A stretch of DNA of 64,000 bases from Streptomyces sp. CB01881 (GTDB lineage Bacteria; Actinomycetota; Actinomycetes; Streptomycetales; Streptomycetaceae), in assembly GCF_002953255.1 (NCBI RefSeq), contig NZ_CP026498.1, forward strand, positions 5,651,158 through 5,715,157, in the 5' to 3' direction. A program made the position numbers and the translations under genes. This document shows, in pieces, positions 1-7,427 of the stretch; positions within the stretch are counted from its first letter, which is position 1; each line of letters opens with the position of its first letter. A model generated the notes under the pieces. It saw nothing but the letters and a program-made list of their open reading frames with translations, searched no databases and had not been told where the DNA came from.

Positions 1-65
1 GACTGGTGGGGCTGGGCCGGAGGCCCCGGGGGGCCTGGGTGGTCTTGCGTACCGGACAAAACAGA

Positions 66-103
66 AGGGCCGCGGATCCCGGTGTGACGGGTTCCGCGGC
101 CCT
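66..103. terminator. Long hairpin, likely terminator
   Basis: A perfect 11-bp stem (66-76 with 93-103) closes a loop whose CCCG/CGGG ends can also pair. It lies 23 bases beyond the stop codon of the leftward gene at 127-606, so it probably ends that transcript and possibly one arriving from the left. Confidence 0.7.
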
Positions 104-126
104 GGAGGTGCCGACCTGAGGCTGAC

Positions 127-606
127 TCAGGTTCGTTCTCTCCAGGGTTCAGGCCCGCGGAAGGCCCGCATCCGGATGGCCGTGGCGGCGCCCGTAAAGG
201 CGGCCTTGGCCTGGTTGATCTGCTGCTCGTTCTGCCTCTGGGCGTTTCCGGCACCGATGACCTGCTCATAGCCGCCGTGCACGGGCGCGGCTACTGCTGC
301 CTTCGGTGCCTGGGTCGGTCGCTCATCACGCGGGGAGCGCGACGTGCCGACCGACGCCCAGTCACGGGACAGACCGGTCTCGACAGAGGTGCCGTCGATA
401 CCGCCCTTGAGACCCGTGCCGCTGAGATCAGTGTGTCCAAGACCACTGACAGCGGAGCCCAGGGAGGCGGGGACGACGGAGACACCGGTGGCGTCGAGAC
501 CCAGACCGGTTCCGCCCAGTCCGGCGAGAGCCCGCAGGTGGGCGGCACGCAGGGAGGCAGCGACGACGGTCTGGCCAGTCAGTTTGGTGATCATGATGGT
601 TTCCAC
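127..606 (-). CDS. Unrecognised Gly/Ala/Thr-rich small protein
   Basis: The product is not recognised. It has about 159 residues. The first half is rich in Gly, Leu, Thr and Ser; the second half carries a hydrophilic Gln/Asn-rich stretch (QRQNEQQINQAKAAF), and it ends basic. I see no signal peptide, membrane segment or cysteine. The GTG at 606 is preferred because AGGAGG lies 8 bases before it; an ATG at 594 is possible. It is transcribed leftward after uvrD2, across a gap of about 300 bases. In related actinomycetes a WhiB-family regulator sits next to uvrD2, but this protein lacks the WhiB cysteines. The reading frame keeps high G/C at third positions, so coding is likely but the role is unknown. 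Confidence 0.5.
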   Translation of the reverse strand: METIMITKLTGQTVVAASLRAAHLRALAGLGGTGLGLDATGVSVVPASLGSAVSGLGHTDLSGTGLKGGIDGTSVETGLSRDWASVGTSRSPRDERPTQAPKAAVAAPVHGGYEQVIGAGNAQRQNEQQINQAKAAFTGAATAIRMRAFRGPEPWRERT

Positions 607-913
607 TGTCTTCGCCTCCTCTCGGCGTCTCGCGGAGCCTGGTTTCCCCGGCTCCGAACTGTTCGGATGTCTGTCTCGGTGATGCAGGTGAAGCGTGGTT
701 CGGTGAAGCGTGGTTCGGATGAAGCTGGTGGTGCGTTGCACGCTTCGGGCGCAGAAAAGCACGGCACAGGTGTCACCCCGTGCGATCGCGTCCCCTTGAC
801 CGCTCCGGCAGGCTATTGCGCTCCTGGTACAGCGCGCAAACTATTTTTCCGGCGAGTTCCCCGACGAGTTCCGAAGCGCCTCGAAGCGCCTGCTCCCACC
901 GCCCCGGACCGGC
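607..913. other. Intergenic region upstream of the 127-606 gene
   Basis: About 300 bases separate the end of uvrD2 from the GTG at 606. I see no further gene. The stretch holds a 15-bp perfect tandem repeat at 688-717 and an A/T-richer patch around 838-852 that could carry a leftward promoter. No consensus -35/-10 pair is convincing. Confidence 0.5.
688..717. repeat. 15-bp perfect tandem duplication
   Basis: The unit GTGAAGCGTGGTTCG occurs twice head to tail (688-702, 703-717) and decays into a third partial copy. It lies 82 bases upstream of the leftward start at 606, so it could be a regulatory direct repeat or a simple duplication. Confidence 0.8.
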
Positions 914-3148
914 TCAGGCCGGTTCGCCCGGCTCGCCGTCCTCGACGTCGACCGGATCCCCCTCGGGCTCCTCCCCCGCACACAACGAGAGCACGGTGGC
1001 CCCGTACTTGTCCAGCTTCATCGCGCCGACCCCCGAGATCACCGCCAGCTCCTGCCGGGTCGCGGGGACGTCCTCGGCGATCGCCATCAGCGTCGCGTCG
1101 GTGAAGACGACGTAGGCCGGCGCACCCTGCTTCTTCGCCTGCCCGGCCCGCCACTCGCGCAGCCGCTCGTACAGCGCCTCGTCCATCGAGGACGGGCAGC
1201 TCTCGCAGCGGCGCAGCTTGCGCTCGACCGCCTCGGTGAGCACCCGATCGCAGACCCGGCACTTGACCGGCCCGCGCACCCGGCGGCCGGCGGAGCGCTC
1301 GCCCGGCTCGACGCCGCCGCGCCCGCCCCGGCTCCCGGCGCGCGCTCCCGGCGCGCTGGAGCCCGGGCGCAGCCCGTCCAGGAAGCGGGTGGGCTTGCGG
1401 CTGGCCCGGCCGCCCGGGGAGCGGGAGAGCGCCCAGGAGAGCGAGAGGTGCCTGCGGGCCCGGGTGACCCCGACGTACAGCAGCCGGCGCTCCTCCTCGA
1501 CCTGTTCGTCGGTCTTGGCGTAGATGATCGGCATGGTGCCCTCGGTGAGGCCGACCAGGAAGACGGCGTCCCACTCCAGGCCCTTGGCGGCGTGCAGCGA
1601 GGCCAGCGTGACGCCCTCGACGGCGGGGGCGTGCTGCGCGGCGGCGCGGGCGTCCAGCTCGGCGACGTACGCGGCGAGGTCGGCGCCCTCCCCGGCCGCG
1701 GTGCGGGTGCGCTCGAACTCCTCGGCGAGCCGGACCAGCGCGGCCAGCGACTCCCAGCGCTCGCGGACCGCCCCGGAACCGGCCGGGGGCTCGGGGGTGA
1801 AGCCGCGGGTGGCGAGCACCGCGCGGACCTGTGCGGCGAGGCCCGGGGCGCCGTCGGTGAGCGGGTCGGAGCCGGCCCGGGCGGCGCCGCGCAGCAGCAC
1901 CCCGGCGTCGCGCACCTCGGGCCGCTCGAAGAACCGCTCGGCGCCCTTGAGCTGGTAGGAGACGCCGAGGTCGGCGAGCGCCTGCTCGTAGACCTCGGAC
2001 TGGCCGTTGGTGCGGAACAGCACGGCGACCTCGCTGGCGCGGACGCCGGCCGCCAGCAGCTCCTGGATCCGGCGGGCGGTGGTCTCGGCCTCCGTCGGCT
2101 CGTCCTCGTACTCGGTGTAGACGGGCTCGGGGCCGGCCTCGCGCTGGGAGACCAGTTCGAGCCGGTGCCGGGCGGCCTCGCCGCGGGCCTGGGCGAGCAG
2201 CCCGTTGGCGAGGTGGACGACCTGCGGGGTGGAGCGGTAGTCGCGGACCAGCTTGACGACCGTCGCCTCGGGGTGGCGGCTGCGGAAGTTCAGCAGGTAG
2301 TCGGGGGTGGCCCCGGTGAAGGAGTAGATGGTCTGGCTGGCGTCGCCGACCACGCAGAGGCTGGCGCCGCCGCCGGGGCCGGTCCACTGGTCGAGCAGCC
2401 GCTGCTGGAGCGGCGAGACGTCCTGGTACTCGTCGACGGTGAAGTGCCGGTACTGGGCGCGGACCTGGTCGGCGATGTCCGGCCGGTCCTCCAGGATCGC
2501 GGCGGTCAGCAGTAGGACGTCCTCGAAGTCGATGACCCCGCGGCGGCTCTTGGCCTCCTCGTAGACGCGGTAGACCTGGGCGGTCTCGGCCGGGTCGCGC
2601 GGGGCCTCGCGGCCGGACTTCAGGACGGCGGCCGGGTAGTCGTCGGGGCCGATCTGGGTGACCTTGGCCCACTCGATCTCGGCGGTGAGGTCGCGCAGCT
2701 CGGTGCGCTGGACCCGCAGCCCGCAGCGCGCGGCGGACTCGGCGACCAGCTGGACCTTGCGCTCCACCAGCTGCGGCACCGGCCCGCCGACGGCGCGCGG
2801 CCAGAAGTACTGGAGCTGGCGCAGTGCGGCGGAGTGGAAGGTCCGGGCCTGGACGCCCTCGGCGCCGAGCTGGCGCAGCCGGCCGCGCATCTCGCCGGCG
2901 GCCCGGGCGGTGAAGGTGACGGCGAGGACCTGGGCGGGCTGGTAGACGCCGCTGCGCACGCCGTAGGCGATCCGGTGGGTGATGGCGCGCGTCTTGCCCG
3001 TGCCGGCGCCGGCGAGGACGCAGACGGGCCCGTGCAGGGCGGTGGCGACGGCCCGCTGCTCGGGGTCGAGCCCGGCAAGCACCGCGTCGGGGCCCGAGGC
3101 GGCGTGGTGGCTGTCGAACGGGCTGCCGCTCAAGAGGTCTTCCTGCAT
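914..3148 (-). CDS. uvrD2: UvrD-like ATP-dependent DNA helicase (UvrD2)
   Basis: Superfamily 1 3'-5' DNA helicase of about 744 residues for replication and repair. Walker A GAGTGKT is at residues 47-53 and the DEYQD Walker B motif at 239-243. The C-terminus has a tetracysteine element (CRVC...CESC) followed by an HRDC domain, the architecture known for mycobacterial UvrD2. The ATG at 3148 is chosen because GAGAAG lies 9 bases before it; an in-frame ATG at 3157 is possible. It is divergent from the mycoredoxin gene, with 190 bases between them, as in M. tuberculosis where uvrD2 and mrx1 adjoin. Identification is firm; the exact start is less so. Confidence 0.93.
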   Translation of the reverse strand: MQEDLLSGSPFDSHHAASGPDAVLAGLDPEQRAVATALHGPVCVLAGAGTGKTRAITHRIAYGVRSGVYQPAQVLAVTFTARAAGEMRGRLRQLGAEGVQARTFHSAALRQLQYFWPRAVGGPVPQLVERKVQLVAESAARCGLRVQRTELRDLTAEIEWAKVTQIGPDDYPAAVLKSGREAPRDPAETAQVYRVYEEAKSRRGVIDFEDVLLLTAAILEDRPDIADQVRAQYRHFTVDEYQDVSPLQQRLLDQWTGPGGGASLCVVGDASQTIYSFTGATPDYLLNFRSRHPEATVVKLVRDYRSTPQVVHLANGLLAQARGEAARHRLELVSQREAGPEPVYTEYEDEPTEAETTARRIQELLAAGVRASEVAVLFRTNGQSEVYEQALADLGVSYQLKGAERFFERPEVRDAGVLLRGAARAGSDPLTDGAPGLAAQVRAVLATRGFTPEPPAGSGAVRERWESLAALVRLAEEFERTRTAAGEGADLAAYVAELDARAAAQHAPAVEGVTLASLHAAKGLEWDAVFLVGLTEGTMPIIYAKTDEQVEEERRLLYVGVTRARRHLSLSWALSRSPGGRASRKPTRFLDGLRPGSSAPGARAGSRGGRGGVEPGERSAGRRVRGPVKCRVCDRVLTEAVERKLRRCESCPSSMDEALYERLREWRAGQAKKQGAPAYVVFTDATLMAIAEDVPATRQELAVISGVGAMKLDKYGATVLSLCAGEEPEGDPVDVEDGEPGEPA

Positions 3149-3338
3149 GCGTTCCATCTTCTCAGCCCGGTGCGACAACCCGGACGGAGTTGTCCACAGG
3201 CACGGTGTGATCGCAGGATGATCGCTGCGCGGCCGGGCGCGCGGGGTCGCCCTCGCGCCGGGCGGCCGCGGAATGACCGACGAACGGCGCGCGTTCTCCC
3301 CCGAGACCGCACGCCCCCTTCCCGAAGGAGCCCCCTCG

Positions 3339-3596
3339 ATGTCCGGCAGCGTCACGATGTACAGCACGACCTGGTGCGGCTACTGCAACCGGCTCAAGAG
3401 CCAGCTGGACCGTGAGGGCATCGGCTACACCGAGATCAACATCGAGGAGGACCCGGCGTCGGCGTCCTTCGTCGAGTCCGTCAACAACGGCAACCAGACG
3501 GTGCCGACGGTGCTGGTGAAGCCGGAGGGCGGCGGCGAGCAGGTCGTGATGACCAACCCGAGCCTGATCCAGGTCAAGAAGGCCCTGGCGGCCTGA
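3339..3596 (+). CDS. mrx1: Mycoredoxin (glutaredoxin-fold, mycothiol-dependent)
   Basis: An 85-residue glutaredoxin-like oxidoreductase with the dithiol motif CGYC (Cys13, Cys16) near the N-terminus and the TVPTV cis-proline segment expected of the thioredoxin fold. Mycoredoxins reduce protein-mycothiol mixed disulfides in the actinobacterial cytosol. The ATG at 3339 has GAAGGAG 8 bases upstream. The gene is divergent from uvrD2 and convergent with the GntR regulator, and a strong hairpin follows it. The size and motif match Mrx1 rather than the longer classical glutaredoxins. Confidence 0.92.
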   Translation: MSGSVTMYSTTWCGYCNRLKSQLDREGIGYTEINIEEDPASASFVESVNNGNQTVPTVLVKPEGGGEQVVMTNPSLIQVKKALAA

Positions 3597-3627
3597 CCCG
3601 CGGCGCACGCCCGGCCCCCGGCGACCG

Positions 3628-3652
3628 CCCGGGCCCCGCACCGGGGCCCGGG
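3628..3652. terminator. Bidirectional terminator hairpin
   Basis: A 10-bp perfect stem (CCCGGGCCCC at 3628-3637 with 3643-3652) and 5-base loop lies between convergent mrx1 and the GntR gene. There is no T-run, as is usual in this GC range. Confidence 0.75.
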
Positions 3653-3670
3653 CCGGCGCGTCACGGCGCG

Positions 3671-4531
3671 TCACGGCGCGTCGGCCCGGGCCGGGTCGAC
3701 GGGCGTGGCGGGGGCGGGCACCAGCGCCCGGGCGGTGAGGTCCCCGACGCCGTAGACCAGCCGGCTGCGGTCGGCGGAGTAGCGGGTCTCGATGACCCGG
3801 ACCGGCCCGCGCCGGTCGTACGTCACCCGGGTCTGGACCATCAGCGGCACCCCGGGGCCGCCCTGGAACCACTGCGCCTCCTCGGGGCCGGGCATCCGGG
3901 CCACCAGGTGGTCGACGGCGCCGATCTCGGTGCGGCCGAGCGCGGCCAGCACCGCCTCGTCGCCGCCGTCGATCGGGTCGGGCTCCATCAGCGGGGTGCC
4001 GGCTGCGAGGCCGGCCCGGTAGTGGCTCTCCTCGATCGAGTACGGCTCGCGGTCCAGCAGCCGCAGCTGGCGGCGGACCACGATGGCCTCGCCGGGCCGC
4101 AGCCCGAGCCGCTCGGCGATGTCGACCCTGGCCCGGACGATCATCATCTCGAAGTCGGTGGCGAGCTCCCGGCCGGCCTCGGCGGCCTCGCCGAGGTAGA
4201 CGGCGGTGGGCACGGCCAGGCAGTCCCGCGTCCCGGTCTGCGGGTCGCGCGGCAGGGGCCGCAGGGTGGGGCCGTAGGCACGGTGGTCCAGGACGGGGTG
4301 TTCCCGGAGGTAGGTGCCCTTGCCCTGGAGGCGGACCAGCCGGCCCTCGTTGACCAGGACGTCGACGGCCAGCCGGACGGTGTTGCGGGCGACTCCGTAC
4401 TGGCGTTCCAGTTCGCTCTCGACCGGCAGCGCGGCCTGGGCGGTGAACTCGCCCTCGGCGATCCGGCGGCGCAGATCGGCGGCGAGTCGCTGGTACTTGG
4501 GGGATTGGGCGGTGCCCCGTGGGATTGTCAC
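3671..4531 (-). CDS. GntR-family regulator, HutC/UTRA type
   Basis: A 286-residue transcription factor. An N-terminal GntR winged helix (KYQRLAADLRRRI, then ARNTVRLAVDVL and the wing GRLVRLQGKGTYL) is followed by a UTRA ligand-binding domain, so it belongs to the HutC subfamily that senses small metabolites. The GTG start at 4531 lacks a clear ribosome binding site. The gene stands alone: the upstream M20-nudC pair runs in the same direction but is closed by a strong terminator. The effector and target genes cannot be read from this context. An imperfect GTGACACC/GGTGAC-like element just upstream could be its own operator, but this is inference. Confidence 0.88.
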   Translation of the reverse strand: MTIPRGTAQSPKYQRLAADLRRRIAEGEFTAQAALPVESELERQYGVARNTVRLAVDVLVNEGRLVRLQGKGTYLREHPVLDHRAYGPTLRPLPRDPQTGTRDCLAVPTAVYLGEAAEAGRELATDFEMMIVRARVDIAERLGLRPGEAIVVRRQLRLLDREPYSIEESHYRAGLAAGTPLMEPDPIDGGDEAVLAALGRTEIGAVDHLVARMPGPEEAQWFQGGPGVPLMVQTRVTYDRRGPVRVIETRYSADRSRLVYGVGDLTARALVPAPATPVDPARADAP

Positions 4532-4774
4532 CCGAGTGAATGTAGCGAGGGCGGTGACACCGTTTCAGCCGATTCGGGCAATGTCGGCCAGGATCGGCGG
4601 CGGCCGCCCCGATCAGGCCGTCGGCAACTCCGCCCGGACGGCCGCAGGGGCTTCCGGGCAAGGCCCCTCCGGATACGAACACAAGAGCGCCCGACCTGCG
4701 GGAAATCGGCTCTGATCACCCGTTCGGCCCATCGACGCCTCCGGAAAGCGGGAGCGAACGACGGCACGAACGGG

Positions 4775-4815
4775 AAATAGGGGGCGCACGGCAATATGCC
4801 GCACGCCCCCTATTT
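4775..4815 (-). terminator. Terminator of nudC
   Basis: A 12-bp perfect stem (4775-4786 with 4804-4815) encloses a smaller GGCA/TGCC helix. It starts 8 bases past the nudC stop codon; the A/T-rich outer arms make this the most classical terminator in the window. Confidence 0.9.
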
Positions 4816-4822
4816 GACGGAA

Positions 4823-5764
4823 TTACCAGCGCGCCGCCGACGGCAGCGGACCGCCGTACCAGAGTTCGACCAGGTGACGCGCGATCGAAATCCCGGACGG
4901 CGGCAGGATCTCGCCCGCCGCCATCCCGGCCTTCAGCTCCTCCCGGGAGAACCAGCGGGCCTCCGCCAGCTCCTCGCCGTCCACCGTGATCGCCGTGCCG
5001 TCCGGGTGGGCCTTGCCCATGAAGCCGAGCATCAGGCTGGACGGGAACGGCCACGGCTGGCTGGCCACGTAGGAGACCTCGGCGACCCGCACCCCGGCCT
5101 CCTCGAAGACCTCGCGGACCACCGCCTGCTCGATCGACTCCCCCGGCTCGACGAAGCCGGCCAGGGTCGACCAGCGGCCCTCCGGCCAGAGCGCCTGGCG
5201 CCCGAGCAGGCAGCGGTCCTGCTCGTCGGTGATCATCATGATCACCGCCGGGTCGGTGCGCGGGTAGTGCTCGGCCGCACAGGAGGTGCAGCGCCGCACG
5301 TGGCCGGCGCCGGCCTTCTCGGTCGGGTGCCCGCACCGCGAGCAGAAGCTGTGCAGCCGGTGCCAGTGCTCCAGCGCCACGGCGTGCACCAGCAGCCCGG
5401 CCTCCCGGTCGGAGAGCAGCCCGCCGACCTCGCGCAGCCCGGCCGGGCGGGCGTCCCCGTCCAGCCGCCCGGGCAGGCTCTCGCCGGCCAGCGCGAAGTA
5501 CGAGACGCCGTCCTCGTCGGTGCCGAGGAAGTAGCGGTCCCCGGTCTGCGGCGCCTCGAACGAGGGCAGCAGGACGAGCTCGGTGCCGCTCCCGGTGTCC
5601 ACCACGAACGCCTCGCCGCCGGCGATCGGCAGCACCTGGGTGGTCGGGTGGCTCCAGGCGGCCGCCAGCCAGGGCTCGTCGAACCGGTGCTGGGCCGCCC
5701 GGTCCACCCCGGCCCGGGCCAGTGCCGGGCTGCTCGGGCGTTCGGTCTCAGGCACGGTGCTCAC
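4823..5764 (-). CDS. nudC: NADH pyrophosphatase / RNA-decapping NudC
   Basis: A 313-residue Nudix hydrolase that cleaves NAD(H) to NMN(H) and AMP; NudC family members also remove NAD caps from RNA. A zinc ribbon (Cys141, Cys144, Cys159, Cys162) precedes the Nudix box at 203-225 (GFVEPGES...REVFEEAG), and the diagnostic SQPWPF motif is at 235-240. The GTG start at 5764 has a GGGGATGG-type site upstream. It follows the M20 peptidase gene by 69 bases in the same direction, so the two are probably co-transcribed, and it ends at a strong terminator. In mycobacteria nudC also lies near uvrD2. Confidence 0.95.
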   Translation of the reverse strand: MSTVPETERPSSPALARAGVDRAAQHRFDEPWLAAAWSHPTTQVLPIAGGEAFVVDTGSGTELVLLPSFEAPQTGDRYFLGTDEDGVSYFALAGESLPGRLDGDARPAGLREVGGLLSDREAGLLVHAVALEHWHRLHSFCSRCGHPTEKAGAGHVRRCTSCAAEHYPRTDPAVIMMITDEQDRCLLGRQALWPEGRWSTLAGFVEPGESIEQAVVREVFEEAGVRVAEVSYVASQPWPFPSSLMLGFMGKAHPDGTAITVDGEELAEARWFSREELKAGMAAGEILPPSGISIARHLVELWYGGPLPSAARW

Positions 5765-5833
5765 TTCGTTCCATCCCCACGTGATGAGTCGTCTGGATCG
5801 GTGGTCTGCCCGCCGGGACGGGCGGCGGCGCCC

Positions 5834-7270
5834 TCAGGCACCTTCGCCGGCACCCCGGCCGGCGCCGTCGCCGCCCGGCCGCCAGTTCTCGGCCAGGTCG
5901 GCCCAGAGGTAGGCGGTCGTCTCCACGCCCTTGGCCAGCAGGTCCAGCTCGACCTTCTCGTTGACCGAGTGCCAGCCGTCCGAGGGCACCGAGATGCCGA
6001 GGAACAGCACCGGCGCGCCGAGCACGTCCTGCAGGTCGGCGGCCGGGCCGGAACCACCCTCCCGGGTGAAGAGGATCTTCTGCTCGAACGCCCGCCCCAT
6101 CGCCCGGACGGTGGACTGCAGCGCCGGGTGGTCCAGCGGGGTCAGGCAGGGCCGGGTCGCACCGGGGAACACCAGCTCGTACCGGATGCCCTCGGGCACC
6201 CGCGCGGCCACCCACTCCCGGACGGCCTCCCGCACCTTCTCCACCTCCTGGCCGGCGACCAGCCGGAAGGAGAGCTTGAGGTGCGCCGAGGACGGCACGA
6301 TGGTCTTGCCGCCGGGGCCGGTGTAACCGCCCCAGATGCCGTTGACCTCGGCGGTCGGCCGGGCCCAGATCCGCTCCAGGGTGGAGTAGCCGGCCTCCCC
6401 CTGGGTCCCGTACGACTTGGCGACCCTCAGCCACTGCGCCTCGTCGAAGGGCAGCTCGGCGAAGAGCTCGCGCTCGCGCTCGGTCAGCTCGATCACGCCG
6501 TCGTAGAAGCCCGGGACCGCCACCCGGCGGTCCTCGTCGTGCAGCCCGGCGGCCAGCCCGGCCGCGACCGCCGCCGGGTTGGGGACCGCTCCGCCGAAGG
6601 AGCCGGAGTGGATGTCGGTGTCCGGGCCGTACAGGTCGATCTGGGCGTCGGCCAGGCCGCGCATGCCCGTGCAGACGGTCGGCGTGGTCTCCGACCACAT
6701 GCCGGTGTCCGAGATGATCACCACGTCGGCGGCCAGCCGCCCGGCCTCCCGGCGGACCAGGTCGGCGAAGTGCGGCGAGCCGGACTCCTCCTCGCCCTCG
6801 ATCAGCAGCTTGAGGTTGACGGCCGGCGCGGTCCGCCCGGTGGCGGCCAGGTGGGCGCGGACACCGAGGGTGTGGAAGAACACCTGGCCCTTGTCGTCGG
6901 CGGCGCCGCGGGCGAACAGCTGCTTGCCGACCACGGTCGGCTCGAACGGCTCGGTGGCCCAGCCGTCCTCCTTGGCGGCGGGCTGCACGTCGTGGTGGCC
7001 GTAGACCAGCACGGTCGGTGCGGACGAGTCCCCGGACGGCCACTCGGCGAACACCGCCGGCAGGCCGTCCGTCTCCCAGACCTCCGCCACCGGGAAGCCG
7101 GTGTCGCGCAGCTTCGCGACCAGCCACTCGGCGGAGCGGCGCACGTCGCCGGCCCGGCCGGGGTCGGCGGAGACCGAGGGGATGCCGAGCCAGTCGGAGA
7201 GATCGGCCAGGAAGGCGGCCTGGTGCTGGTCGATGAAGGAGCGGACGACGCTGTCCGGGGTTCTCGTCAT
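5834..7270 (-). CDS. M20-family metallopeptidase (dipeptidase)
   Basis: A 478-residue cytosolic zinc peptidase of the M20/ArgE/CNDP-like family. The metal-binding GHHDVQP motif is at residues 91-97, the bridging Asp is in GAADDKG (~122-128), the catalytic GEEESGS is at 159-165, and the C-terminal metal His is in SDGWHSVNE. The length and the PGFYDGV segment fit Streptomyces dipeptidases acting on short peptides, not DapE (which is at 55653-56726). The ATG at 7270 has no ribosome binding site but a TAAAGT box 7 bases upstream, so a leaderless transcript is likely. It leads a two-gene unit with nudC. Confidence 0.92.
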   Translation of the reverse strand: MTRTPDSVVRSFIDQHQAAFLADLSDWLGIPSVSADPGRAGDVRRSAEWLVAKLRDTGFPVAEVWETDGLPAVFAEWPSGDSSAPTVLVYGHHDVQPAAKEDGWATEPFEPTVVGKQLFARGAADDKGQVFFHTLGVRAHLAATGRTAPAVNLKLLIEGEEESGSPHFADLVRREAGRLAADVVIISDTGMWSETTPTVCTGMRGLADAQIDLYGPDTDIHSGSFGGAVPNPAAVAAGLAAGLHDEDRRVAVPGFYDGVIELTERERELFAELPFDEAQWLRVAKSYGTQGEAGYSTLERIWARPTAEVNGIWGGYTGPGGKTIVPSSAHLKLSFRLVAGQEVEKVREAVREWVAARVPEGIRYELVFPGATRPCLTPLDHPALQSTVRAMGRAFEQKILFTREGGSGPAADLQDVLGAPVLFLGISVPSDGWHSVNEKVELDLLAKGVETTAYLWADLAENWRPGGDGAGRGAGEGA

Positions 7271-7277
7271 ACGGACG

Positions 7278-7283
7278 ACTTTA
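7278..7283 (-). promoter_or_regulatory. Candidate leaderless promoter -10 (TAAAGT)
   Basis: TAAAGT on the minus strand ends 7 bases before the ATG at 7270, and there is no purine-rich ribosome site. Transcription would start at or next to the A of the start codon. No clear -35 is seen. Confidence 0.5.
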
Positions 7284-7347
7284 GTTCGCCCATGCGGGTG
7301 CCTGCCCCGGCCGTCCGGCCACCGGTCGCCGGTTGACCTGTAACCTC

Positions 7348-7388
7348 CGTCACCCCCGGCCGCCGGTGAGAGGCGGTCGGGGGTGACG
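7348..7388 (-). terminator. Terminator of the ABC permease gene
   Basis: A 17-bp stem with one G-U pair (7348-7364 with 7372-7388) lies 40 bases past the permease stop codon and would end the padR-ABC operon. Confidence 0.82.
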
Positions 7389-7427
7389 AAGAGAGCGACG
7401 GTCAGGGCGGCGACGGGGTGCCCGCCG

